DNA of 20,516 bases from an uncultured Mycoplasmatota bacterium (GTDB lineage: Bacteria > Bacillota_I > Bacilli_A > RF39 > UBA660): positions 1 through 20,516 of the forward strand of contig UQVR01000021.1 in assembly GCA_900544625.1 (NCBI GenBank), in the 5' to 3' direction. The notes below the pieces were generated by a model that was not told the origin of the DNA, did not search any database, and was given only the letters and a program-made list of their open reading frames with translations. Shown piece after piece: positions 1 through 6,803 of the stretch. The position numbers and the translations under genes were made by a program. The first letter of the stretch is position 1. Each line of letters begins with the position of its first letter.

Positions 1-1697
1 CCATCAAATAATGTTGCTTTAACATCTACCATTGGATAACCAGCAAGGATACCACCAGCCATAGCTTCTTGTAATCCTTTATCTGTTACTGGTATATATT
101 CACGAGGAACTACACCACCAACGATAGCATCAACGAATTCATATCCTTTTTCAGGATTTGGTTCGAACTTAACCCAAACATGTCCGTATTGTCCACGTCC
201 ACCTGATTGTTTAATATATTTACCTTCACATTCAGCAGCTTGAGTAAGTGTTTCACGGTAGGCAACTTGTGGTTTACCTTTATTACATTCAACATTAAAT
301 TCACGACGCATACGGTCAACAATAATGTCTAAGTGTAATTCACCCATTCCTGATAAAACTGTTTGACCAGTTTCTGTATCTGTTTTAACTCTTAAAGTTG
401 GATCTTCTTCAACTAGTTTTTGAATAGCAATAGCCATTTTATCTTGGTCATTTTTACTCTTTGGTTCAATAGCTATATCAATAACTGGAGCTGGGAATTC
501 CATACCTTTCATGATACATGGATTTTTTTCATCACATAATGTATCTGCAGTTGTAGTATTTTTTAAACCAACTGCTGCAGCAATTTCTCCTGCATACACT
601 TCTGTAATTTCTTTTCTTTGGTTTGCATGCATTTGTAGAATACGACCAATTCTTTCTTTTTCTCCTTTAGTAGAGTTTAAAACATATGAACCGGCTTTTA
701 AAACACCTGAGTAAACACGGAAGAATGAAAGTCTACCAACATATGGGTCAGTCATAATCTTAAATGCTAGTGCTGTGAATGGTTCAGAATCACTTGGATG
801 TCTTAATACATCGTTTCCTTTTGCATCAGTACATTCAATTGCTTCAATATCAGTTGGTGCTGGTAAATAATCGATAACAGCATCAAGTAAAGCACGTGTT
901 CCTTTGTCTCCTAGAGCATCAGCACATAAAACTGGGAAGAATCCTACAGATAATGTTGCTTTTCTGATAGCTGCCTTTAATTCATCAACAGTTATTTCTC
1001 CACCATCTAGGTATTTCATCATTAAGTCTTCATCAAAATCAGCTACTGCTTCAATTAACTTAGTTCTATATTCTTCAGTTTTTTGTACCATATCTGCTGG
1101 AATTTCCATTTCAGATACTTCTTGTTTTTCAGTTCCATCATATTTGTATGCTTTTTTAGTAACTAAATCGATGTAACCTTCATAAAATTGTTCAGCACCA
1201 ATTGGTAACATAATTGGAGCGGCATTAGCACCTAATCTACTTTTAATTGTATCTAATGAATAGTAGAAATCAGCACCCATCTTTTCCATTTTGTTAGCAC
1301 AAATCATTCTTGGTACTTTGTATTCATTTGCTTGTCTCCAAACAGTTTCAGTTTGAGGTTCTACACCTGCTTGAGCATCGATTAGAGCTATAGCACCATC
1401 TAGAACTCTTAAACTTCTTTGAACTTCGATAGTAAAGTCTACGTGACCTGGGGTATCGATAATGTTTAATCTATATCCTTTCCAGTGACAAGTAGTAGCG
1501 GCAGAAGTAATTGTAATACCTCTTTCCTTTTCTTGTTCCATCCAGTCCATTTGAGATTCACCTTCGTGAGTTTCTCCAATTTTGTGTGTAATACCAGTTA
1601 AGAATAAAATTCTTTCTGTAGTAGTTGTTTTACCAGCATCGATGTGAGCCATGATACCGATATTTCTTAATTTGTCAATTGAAACGTCTCTAGCCAT
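1..1697 (-). CDS. fusA: Elongation factor G, partial (C-terminal end outside window)
   Basis: This is the ribosomal translocase EF-G, a cytosolic GTPase that moves tRNA-mRNA through the ribosome. Reading the minus strand from the ATG at 1697 gives about 565 codons of a protein that is usually near 690 residues, so the last part of domains IV/V lies off the left edge. Visible landmarks are the P-loop AHIDAGKTTT near the N-terminus, the switch region RGITIT, the DTPGHVDF G3 motif, the NKME G4-like motif, and the domain IV stretch ending in GYPMVDVKATLFDG. The gene starts 5 nt after the rpsG stop. Only a weak GGTAAG precedes the ATG, so translation is probably coupled to rpsG. It is the third gene of the str operon. 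Confidence 0.97.
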   Translation of the reverse strand, partial: MARDVSIDKLRNIGIMAHIDAGKTTTTERILFLTGITHKIGETHEGESQMDWMEQEKERGITITSAATTCHWKGYRLNIIDTPGHVDFTIEVQRSLRVLDGAIALIDAQAGVEPQTETVWRQANEYKVPRMICANKMEKMGADFYYSLDTIKSRLGANAAPIMLPIGAEQFYEGYIDLVTKKAYKYDGTEKQEVSEMEIPADMVQKTEEYRTKLIEAVADFDEDLMMKYLDGGEITVDELKAAIRKATLSVGFFPVLCADALGDKGTRALLDAVIDYLPAPTDIEAIECTDAKGNDVLRHPSDSEPFTALAFKIMTDPYVGRLSFFRVYSGVLKAGSYVLNSTKGEKERIGRILQMHANQRKEITEVYAGEIAAAVGLKNTTTADTLCDEKNPCIMKGMEFPAPVIDIAIEPKSKNDQDKMAIAIQKLVEEDPTLRVKTDTETGQTVLSGMGELHLDIIVDRMRREFNVECNKGKPQVAYRETLTQAAECEGKYIKQSGGRGQYGHVWVKFEPNPEKGYEFVDAIVGGVVPREYIPVTDKGLQEAMAGGILAGYPMVDVKATLFD

Positions 1698-1702
1698 AGT
1701 GC

Positions 1703-2170
1703 TTACCATCTATAATGAGCAAATGCTTTATTTGCTTCTGCCATTCTATGAGTGTCTTCACGTTTTTTGCAAGCTCCACCAGTACCATTTGAGGCATCTA
1801 TGATTTCGTTTGCAAGATTAATGGCCATTCCCTTTCCATTTCTTAATTTTGCATAGTTAACTAACCATCTTAAAGCTAGTGTTTGAGCTCTTTCATCATT
1901 AACTTCCATTGGAACTTGATAATTTGAGCCCCCAACTCTACGAGATTTAACTTCTAGAGCTGGTTTGATATTTTCTAATGCCGCATTGTAAACTTCTAAA
2001 GCTGGTTTTCCAGTTTTTTCAGCAACTATATCAAATGCTTCATATAATATCTTTTGAGCTGTACCTTTTTTACCATCTAACATAATTTGATTTACTAATT
2101 TAGTAACTACTTTTGAATTATATATAGGATCTGGTAATACATCTCTTTTAACTGCACGTCTTTTACGCAT
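1703..2170 (-). CDS. rpsG: 30S ribosomal protein S7
   Basis: S7 is the primary 16S rRNA-binding protein of the 30S head and sits near the tRNA exit site. The 155-residue protein has the family's usual length. It starts with the typical MRKRRAVKRDVLPDP and ends HRMAEANKAFAHYRW, a classic S7 C-terminus. Internal segments such as NYQVPMEV and RALRWLV-like (LALRWLV) also match. An AGGAGG-type site precedes the ATG and a 20-nt gap separates it from rpsL. In other bacteria S7 often regulates the str operon by binding between rpsL and rpsG; I see no obvious structure in this short gap. Confidence 0.98.
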   Translation of the reverse strand: MRKRRAVKRDVLPDPIYNSKVVTKLVNQIMLDGKKGTAQKILYEAFDIVAEKTGKPALEVYNAALENIKPALEVKSRRVGGSNYQVPMEVNDERAQTLALRWLVNYAKLRNGKGMAINLANEIIDASNGTGGACKKREDTHRMAEANKAFAHYRW

Positions 2171-2190
2171 TTAATTTTCCTCCTATTCTA

Positions 2191-2604
2191 TTATTTTTTG
2201 TCTTTTTTAGTTCCGTATTTACTACGTCCTTGTTTACGGTCTTGAACTCCGTGAGTATCAAGTGTACCTCTTACGATATGATAACGAACACCGATTAAAT
2301 CCTTAACACGGCCACCTCTTACTAAAACAACACTGTGTTCTTGTAAGTTATGTCCTTCTCCTGGAATATAAGCATCGATTTCTTTACCATTAGAAAGTCT
2401 AACACGAGCATATTTTCTTAATGCTGAGTTCGGTTTTTTAGGTGTTCTTGTACCAACTTTAGTACAAACTCCTCTTTTTTGTGGACTCTTTGCATCAGTT
2501 TGCTTCTTTTCTAGAGTGTTAAATCCAACATTTAATACTGGACTTTTACTCTTTCTTGTTTTTTTGCTTCGATTTTTCTTTACTAATTGATTGATCGTAG
2601 GCAT
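2191..2604 (-). CDS. rpsL: 30S ribosomal protein S12
   Basis: S12 lies at the interface of the 30S decoding centre and affects accuracy and streptomycin response. The 137-residue protein has the expected N-terminus MPTINQLVKK and the conserved loop RTPKKPNSALRK with the streptomycin-site lysine retained (about K57 here). One departure is clear. The usual GGRVKDLPGVRYH loop reads GGRVKDLIGVRYH, so the highly conserved proline (E. coli Pro91 equivalent) is isoleucine at about residue 104. AAAGGAG lies 9 nt before the ATG. It is the first gene of the str operon, behind its own promoter and a leader of about 95 nt. Confidence 0.98.
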   Translation of the reverse strand: MPTINQLVKKNRSKKTRKSKSPVLNVGFNTLEKKQTDAKSPQKRGVCTKVGTRTPKKPNSALRKYARVRLSNGKEIDAYIPGEGHNLQEHSVVLVRGGRVKDLIGVRYHIVRGTLDTHGVQDRKQGRSKYGTKKDKK

Positions 2605-2663
2605 TTATTTTCGCTCCTTTCCATTAACACACATCCTGGTGTATCGAACATTGTTTTAAACTA

Positions 2664-2683
2664 GGTTCTACCTAAGCAGAACC
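2664..2683 (-). promoter_or_regulatory. Hairpin in rpsL leader RNA
   Basis: A perfect 6-bp inverted repeat, GGTTCT and AGAACC, closes an 8-nt loop within about 20 nt of the predicted transcript start. A second small repeat (ACAC/GTGT) lies closer to the rpsL ribosome binding site. A 5' stem-loop may stabilise the message or serve in autogenous control. No run of T follows, so it is not a terminator. I do not recognise a named ribosomal leader here. Confidence 0.4.
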
Positions 2684-2705
2684 CGTCTTTTCAAAATGCA
2701 AATAT

Positions 2706-2735
2706 ACTATATCATTATTAGCTTATGTTTGTCAA
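2706..2735 (-). promoter_or_regulatory. Promoter of the str operon
   Basis: On the minus strand, TTGACA (2730-2735) and TATAGT (2706-2711) are separated by 18 bp, a strong sigma-A type match. It lies between the stop of the SIS-domain gene and rpsL, and predicts a start near 2699. Confidence 0.75.
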
Positions 2736-2779
2736 GAAAAAATAATGAATTTTTGTGCTAATTTGTTGTTTTCTTATTA

Positions 2780-3700
2780 TCATACGCCTTTATTAAATCT
2801 ATAGAGTTTTTTTACAATTGGATTATAATCTACACCTGATAAATCCTTTACTTTTTGGGAGGCAATGTATTTTGTTAGATACATGCACTTTACTAATAAG
2901 TTATACTCCGATAAAAGCGTTGGCTTGCTATCTAATACAATTACTTCTTTATAGTATTTAGTTAATTCACTTAATAATAGTTTATCTAAGTCTGTACCTA
3001 AATTAAAATATATTGCTATATTATTGTAAGTTTTTGATAATGTACTTCTACCATGACAATATGAATACTTATCATGAATTACAGGAATGCCAATACCAGC
3101 TTCAACCATCGTAGATTCTAAATATTTGCTTGCTGATAATGTTTCAAATCCTGTAAAGATTTCAAAAGCATCACAATTTACATCGAAATTATAATCATAT
3201 TCTTTTGTACTATCAATTATTCTTTGATAATCATTATCCAAATAATAATTTAATAATATTGCACATGGTATTAATGTTGCTGCTAAAGATATAAAACTTT
3301 TTTCAGGATCTTTACAAACATAATTTAAACTAATTATACCGTTTTCATTATTTTCCTTACTAGATAACAAATAATGTCTTAGATTGTTGTCGAATGCTAA
3401 TTCAACGCCAAAGTTTGCTCCAGAGTAACTGCATGCCAAAATATTTTTATAGCCATTCATAAACTCTTTAAAATATTTTAAATCCCTTGGTTCTACACAT
3501 TTTGTTATAATCATATTCTTCATAAGTAATATTTTTGATGCAAACGAAGCAACAATACTTGAACCACCTACACCTGATACTAATGTCGGGCCTTCAATTT
3601 TACTTAGTAAATAATTTAATTTTTCTAAGTCAGTATCTTTTAAACTATCAACAACCCTATTATTCAATTTTTTGAAATTTACGTTCATATTCTTTTCCAT
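2780..3700 (-). CDS. SIS-domain (sugar isomerase fold) protein
   Basis: This 306-residue soluble protein has the layout of a phosphosugar-binding SIS protein. A glycine-rich strand-loop, SGVGGSSIVASF (about 42-53), is followed by the substrate-loop-like ACSYSGANFGVELA (about 89-102) and a strand IISLNY. The second half repeats the topology less clearly and ends in GVDYNPIVKKLYRF. SIS domains bind phosphorylated sugars in isomerases, deaminases and regulators; which role applies here cannot be told. GGAGG lies 7 nt before the ATG at 3700, supporting this start over the internal Met5. It follows the WYL regulator by 54 nt and is probably cotranscribed with it. A short inverted repeat (3713-3734, TTAAGT/ACTTAA) lies between the two genes. 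Confidence 0.65.
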   Translation of the reverse strand: MEKNMNVNFKKLNNRVVDSLKDTDLEKLNYLLSKIEGPTLVSGVGGSSIVASFASKILLMKNMIITKCVEPRDLKYFKEFMNGYKNILACSYSGANFGVELAFDNNLRHYLLSSKENNENGIISLNYVCKDPEKSFISLAATLIPCAILLNYYLDNDYQRIIDSTKEYDYNFDVNCDAFEIFTGFETLSASKYLESTMVEAGIGIPVIHDKYSYCHGRSTLSKTYNNIAIYFNLGTDLDKLLLSELTKYYKEVIVLDSKPTLLSEYNLLVKCMYLTKYIASQKVKDLSGVDYNPIVKKLYRFNKGV

Positions 3701-3754
3701 AAAAAATCCTCCTTAAGTAATTTATATCACTTAAAGAGGAAGTATTTGGTCTAC

Positions 3755-4339
3755 TTAAAAAGTTTCATCTAAAAGCTCCATTTTATTTATTCTTTTAAGT
3801 TCAAAATGTCTTAAATCTTGACGAAGTTCGCAAAAGGCTGCACATCCCCATCCAGAATTATATAAAAATAAATCATATGGCCTTATAATTCTATTTAAAT
3901 TCCCATCGGTAAATGAATAATAATTTATTTTTACTTTTCTTTTTTCTTTTATAGCCTTATTTAATATATTATAATAATTTTTAATATCATCTTTTAATTC
4001 AATATTTTCGTTTTGAGATTCAAAATAGATTCCATGAACTTTATCAGCTATTATTTGTAACTCTTCCTTATCTTCTTCATTAACTTCTAGACTTTTTAAA
4101 AATTCATAATCTTCTTTAGAAAATTTGCGTAAAGGAATTTTAATACTTTGATTTAAAACATAACCTCCATAAGGTCCCATGATGCTATCTATAAATATTC
4201 CTGCTTTTTCGAGTTCTTCCTTGTAACTTCTAACCATTCTTTCGGACACTTCAAGTTTTTCTGCTAGTTCCTTTATATTATATTTTCTACCATTTTCTAA
4301 ATATTCAAGCATTAATAAACAATTTGATATTTTTGACAT
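3755..4339 (-). CDS. WYL-domain transcriptional regulator (short form)
   Basis: This is a DNA-binding regulator of the HTH-WYL type. Residues about 18-45 form a winged helix (IKELAEKLEVSERMVRSYKEEL), followed by a wing with GPYGGYVL. The C-terminal half is a WYL ligand-sensing domain with the markers INYYSF, IRPYDLFLYNSGW and LKRI. At 194 residues it stops straight after the WYL core, whereas YafY-type relatives of about 300 residues carry a further WCX domain. It starts 4 nt from a GGGGG-type ribosome site and has a perfect-consensus promoter upstream. It probably controls itself and the downstream SIS gene; WYL proteins often respond to nucleotides or nucleic acids, but the ligand here is unknown. 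Confidence 0.75.
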   Translation of the reverse strand: MSKISNCLLMLEYLENGRKYNIKELAEKLEVSERMVRSYKEELEKAGIFIDSIMGPYGGYVLNQSIKIPLRKFSKEDYEFLKSLEVNEEDKEELQIIADKVHGIYFESQNENIELKDDIKNYYNILNKAIKEKRKVKINYYSFTDGNLNRIIRPYDLFLYNSGWGCAAFCELRQDLRHFELKRINKMELLDETF

Positions 4340-4396
4340 AATTTTCCCCCTTAGAAATAAGACTTGTATGTAAAATGAAATTTTTTCTTGAAAAGT

Positions 4397-4425
4397 ATTA
4401 TAGTAAATAAGTGTCTAGTTGTCAA
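4397..4425 (-). promoter_or_regulatory. Promoter of the WYL-SIS gene pair
   Basis: Minus-strand TTGACA (4420-4425) and TATAAT (4397-4402) are separated by exactly 17 bp, a perfect sigma-A consensus. It sits between the end of the upstream gene (4444) and the WYL start, giving an untranslated leader of about 50 nt. Confidence 0.8.
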
Positions 4426-4443
4426 TTAACCTGTTTATTTATT

Positions 4444-5103
4444 TCATAATTTTGGGCCAGTACTTGGCATATCCCATTCTATTTCATCATCAAAATCAAA
4501 ATTATCTAATAAAGATTTATCATATATTGGATTTACTTCGTCTTTTATTGATTGATTTTCAATCATATTATTAGTCATTTCAATTCTTTGTAGTCTAGCC
4601 TTTGTTTTTTCTAGTGCTTCTTTATATTGTTTTCGTAAAGTTTCTAATGTTTCTTTTCTTAATACACGTTCAAATTTATCATTGCATTCAAATTCGTGAG
4701 TAACTGAATCGTAACATCCAACTATAAATTTGGAATCTACGTAGTTTCTTATCTTTCCGTTTTCTGCTTTTTCAATCATAAATGCGCCATATCTTTCACC
4801 GTTTAAATCTGCGGTATCTCCGATTACATTTATAAATTCAATTGGCATTCTTATTAGAATTATTTTTTTAGATTCACAATGTTTCCAATTATTTAATTTT
4901 GTTTCTAAATTATCAAAATCACCCGTACCTAAACCAATACTTGTATAGTACAGGCTATTATCCTTAGTTCTAAGGCCATTTTCAAAAATTGATTTTACTA
5001 CTTCTTTACTATCATTACTTCTTCCTGTTCCATGACCTAAACAAAAGTATCCTTTCTCGTTTAAAACATCCATAACATCTTTTAACTTACACATAGTTTC
5101 CAT
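4444..5103 (-). CDS. Uncharacterised protein with ADP-ribosyltransferase-like N-terminal motif
   Basis: I do not recognise a named family. The 219-residue protein has no signal peptide or membrane segment. Its N-terminal half reads LGHGTGR (about 22-28), then SIFENGLRT and LYYTSIGLG, followed by strands IILIRMP, YGAFMIE and SKFIVGCYD. An HGT strand, then an 'I-x-x-x-G-L' helix end and a Y-T/F-S strand, is the pattern of PARP/KptA-like ADP-ribosyltransferase folds, so that fold is a tentative inference. From about residue 140 the chain becomes a charged probable coiled coil (KEALEKTKARLQRIE) with an acidic tail. It starts 1 nt after the stop of the preceding gene with AAGGA 8-9 nt upstream of the first Met, so it is cotranscribed with that membrane protein. 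It ends in TGA. Confidence 0.5.
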   Translation of the reverse strand: METMCKLKDVMDVLNEKGYFCLGHGTGRSNDSKEVVKSIFENGLRTKDNSLYYTSIGLGTGDFDNLETKLNNWKHCESKKIILIRMPIEFINVIGDTADLNGERYGAFMIEKAENGKIRNYVDSKFIVGCYDSVTHEFECNDKFERVLRKETLETLRKQYKEALEKTKARLQRIEMTNNMIENQSIKDEVNPIYDKSLLDNFDFDDEIEWDMPSTGPKL

Positions 5104-5104
5104 C

Positions 5105-5494
5105 TTAATTATCCTTGTAAGTGTTTATACTCATTGGGCTACTTATTTGTCCTTTTTCATCCATTATCCATATATAATATTTTTTATATTCATAAATTGA
5201 TATTGAAGCTTCGTTATTACTAATATTTTTCCAACATATTGAATTATTTGTTGGTGTACTTCTAGTTGATTTAACGCAGTACTTTAGGGCATCACCAGAT
5301 GTTACAATATTAAGTACGCTATTTTTAATCTCTAGTGCCTCAATTTTGGCACTCATTTCCTCATTCACTTTAACATAATATGAGTTACTTTCGGCATTCT
5401 GAGGCATTAGATTATAAATTATTACTGCAGTAAATACCACTAAAACCAAAATTCCTGCGGTTAATATAAATGTTAATTCATTATTTTCTTTCAT
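5105..5494 (-). CDS. Small membrane-anchored extracytoplasmic protein
   Basis: This is a 129-residue protein with one N-terminal membrane segment (about residues 8-28, rich in I, L, V and A) and an outside domain. A short coiled-coil-like stretch (about 45-60) is followed by a segment with paired cysteines (YCVKSTRSTPTNNSICW) and then YYIWIMDEKGQISSP. The latter resembles the W-x-D-x-x-G-x-x-S strand of bacterial Ig-like surface repeats. The N-terminus, with a Glu just before the hydrophobic run, vaguely recalls a pilin helix, but no clear prepilin cleavage motif is present. GGAGG lies 5 nt before the ATG. It is the first gene of a pair with the downstream ADP-ribosyltransferase-like protein. 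Function unknown. Confidence 0.6.
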   Translation of the reverse strand: MKENNELTFILTAGILVLVVFTAVIIYNLMPQNAESNSYYVKVNEEMSAKIEALEIKNSVLNIVTSGDALKYCVKSTRSTPTNNSICWKNISNNEASISIYEYKKYYIWIMDEKGQISSPMSINTYKDN

Positions 5495-5563
5495 TTTTCC
5501 TCCGTATAATCTTTAAATAATTTTGTGTATATTGGTTTTACTAACTCTCCTTACTATAAAATT

Positions 5564-5591
5564 ATTATAGTACATTCTAGATTATTTTCAA
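5564..5591 (-). promoter_or_regulatory. Promoter of the small membrane protein / ART-like gene pair
   Basis: Minus-strand TTGAAA (5586-5591) and TATAAT (5564-5569) are separated by 16 bp. A second AAGGAG sits just downstream without an obvious start codon, leaving a leader of about 60 nt. Confidence 0.65.
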
Positions 5592-5598
5592 AAAAAAA

Positions 5599-5736
5599 TT
5601 AAAAACTACTATATAATTTATAAATAAGATAAGCTGCTAAAAGTAATGCTAACAAAAGTATTCCACTAAGAATTAACATTTCGGCTAAGCCCCATCCTTT
5701 ATTATCTTTTAGTTTATTATTTAAGTTTTTAAGCAT
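5599..5736 (-). CDS. 45-residue membrane peptide with prepilin-like N-terminus
   Basis: This short gene encodes 45 residues with a basic start (MLKNLNNKLKDNK), then GWGLAEMLILSG and a long hydrophobic helix, ending KLYSSF. The arrangement K-G, a hydrophobic residue, then Glu at the fifth position followed by a hydrophobic helix is the type IV prepilin (class III signal peptide) pattern. However, the protein stops directly after the helix, so it may be a minimal pseudopilin or just a small membrane protein. Coding status is supported by a perfect TTGACA-17-TATAAT promoter upstream and a GGTGAT site before the ATG. It is read in the same direction as the next two genes, and its promoter region is shared with the divergent ABC operon. 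Confidence 0.65.
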   Translation of the reverse strand: MLKNLNNKLKDNKGWGLAEMLILSGILLLALLLAAYLIYKLYSSF

Positions 5737-5754
5737 ATGTATCACCAATAATCT

Positions 5755-5783
5755 ATTATATTTGAAACATCTGTAATTGTCAA
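5755..5783 (-). promoter_or_regulatory. Promoter of the 45-residue membrane peptide gene
   Basis: Minus-strand TTGACA (5778-5783), 17 bp, TATAAT (5755-5760): a perfect consensus, placed 19 nt upstream of the small gene. Confidence 0.8.
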
Positions 5784-5838
5784 TTTCATTTGAAAAATTT
5801 TAAATATTAATTATATTGTAAAATTTTTTAGTAACTAC

Positions 5839-5867
5839 TTGATTATATAAAAATTATATGTTATATT
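5839..5867 (+). promoter_or_regulatory. Promoter of the ABC transporter operon
   Basis: TTGATT (5839-5844) and TATATT (5862-5867) are 17 bp apart, with a predicted start near 5874. It is divergent from the small membrane peptide promoter at 5755-5783. Confidence 0.65.
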
Positions 5868-5871
5868 TTAT

Positions 5872-5894
5872 TTGTACTAGTACATATAGTACAA
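5872..5894 (+). promoter_or_regulatory. Palindromic operator, probably for the YtrA-type repressor
   Basis: The arms TTGTACT and AGTACAA are perfect 7-bp inverted repeats with a 9-bp spacer. The site lies immediately downstream of the -10 box, covers the predicted transcript start, and ends just before the GGAGG of the first gene. Operators of YtrA-subfamily GntR regulators are palindromes built on GTACTA-like half sites, and such a regulator is the last gene of this operon, so autoregulation is the natural reading. Confidence 0.65.
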
Positions 5895-5906
5895 TGGAGG
5901 ATAATA

Positions 5907-6803
5907 ATGATTGAACTTAAAAATTTAAGTAAAGCATTTGGTAAGGATAAACAAGTTATTGAAAATTTAAATTGTACAATTCCTGATAATGCAATTTATG
6001 GTTTGGTTGGTGCTAATGGCGCTGGCAAATCAACACTTTTACGCTTAATATGTAGCATCTATGAACCTGATAAAGGCGAAATATTAATTGATAATGTTAA
6101 TTCATTTGACAATGAAGACATTAAAGAAAATATTGTATTTATCCCTGATGACTTATTCTTTTTTAACAATTACAATTTGATTGATACTGCTAAATTTTAT
6201 CAAAGTTTTTATAAAGATTTTGATTTAGAATTTGTTAAAAATGAAGCTAAGTTATTAAAACTTGATATTTCAAAACCTATTTCTAGTTTTTCAAAAGGTA
6301 TGAAAAGACAATGTGCGTTACTTTGCGCTATTGCTTGTAATACAAAATATTTATTTTTTGATGAAACTTTTGATGGATTAGATCCTGTTATTAGAAAGCA
6401 TTTTAAAGATTTACTAATTAAACAAATGACAAAACAAGATACTACGATTATTATGACTAGTCACAATTTAAGAGAACTCGAAGATATTTGTGATAATCTT
6501 GGTTTGTTATATAAGGGGTCTATTCTTTTTGAAGGTGATATTGATAATTTGAAAACTAATATGATAAAGGTTCAAATTTCATTAAAGAGTGATTTTGATA
6601 AAAATACTTTTAAAGATTTTGAAATACTTTCATACAAGAAAATTGGTAATATAGCTACGATTATAATGGAAGACAATAAAAATATTCGAAATAAATTATC
6701 TAAAATGAATCCAGTAATACTTGATTACTTACCCCTTACTTTAGAAGAAATATTTATTTATAAAATGGAGGTCCTAGGATATGAATTTAATGAAATTAAT
6801 TAA
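5907..6803 (+). CDS. ABC transporter ATP-binding protein (YtrB/BcrA-like)
   Basis: This 298-residue cytosolic ATPase subunit powers an exporter. It carries Walker A GANGAGKST (35-43), a Q-loop region, the signature FSKGM (128-132, a common variant of LSGGQ in this subfamily), Walker B YLFFDE (148-153) and the switch histidine in TSHN (H186). About 80 C-terminal residues beyond the ATPase core are typical of YtrB/BcrA-type subunits. GGAGG lies 6 nt before the ATG. The 3' end overlaps the permease gene by 23 nt, indicating translational coupling. In Bacillus-like relatives such operons respond to cell-wall-active compounds; the substrate here is unknown. Confidence 0.93.
   Translation: MIELKNLSKAFGKDKQVIENLNCTIPDNAIYGLVGANGAGKSTLLRLICSIYEPDKGEILIDNVNSFDNEDIKENIVFIPDDLFFFNNYNLIDTAKFYQSFYKDFDLEFVKNEAKLLKLDISKPISSFSKGMKRQCALLCAIACNTKYLFFDETFDGLDPVIRKHFKDLLIKQMTKQDTTIIMTSHNLRELEDICDNLGLLYKGSILFEGDIDNLKTNMIKVQISLKSDFDKNTFKDFEILSYKKIGNIATIIMEDNKNIRNKLSKMNPVILDYLPLTLEEIFIYKMEVLGYEFNEIN

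Noticed and set aside
511..1176. Plus-strand open frames across fusA
   Set aside because: They lie antisense to the conserved EF-G frame, which explains the sequence fully.
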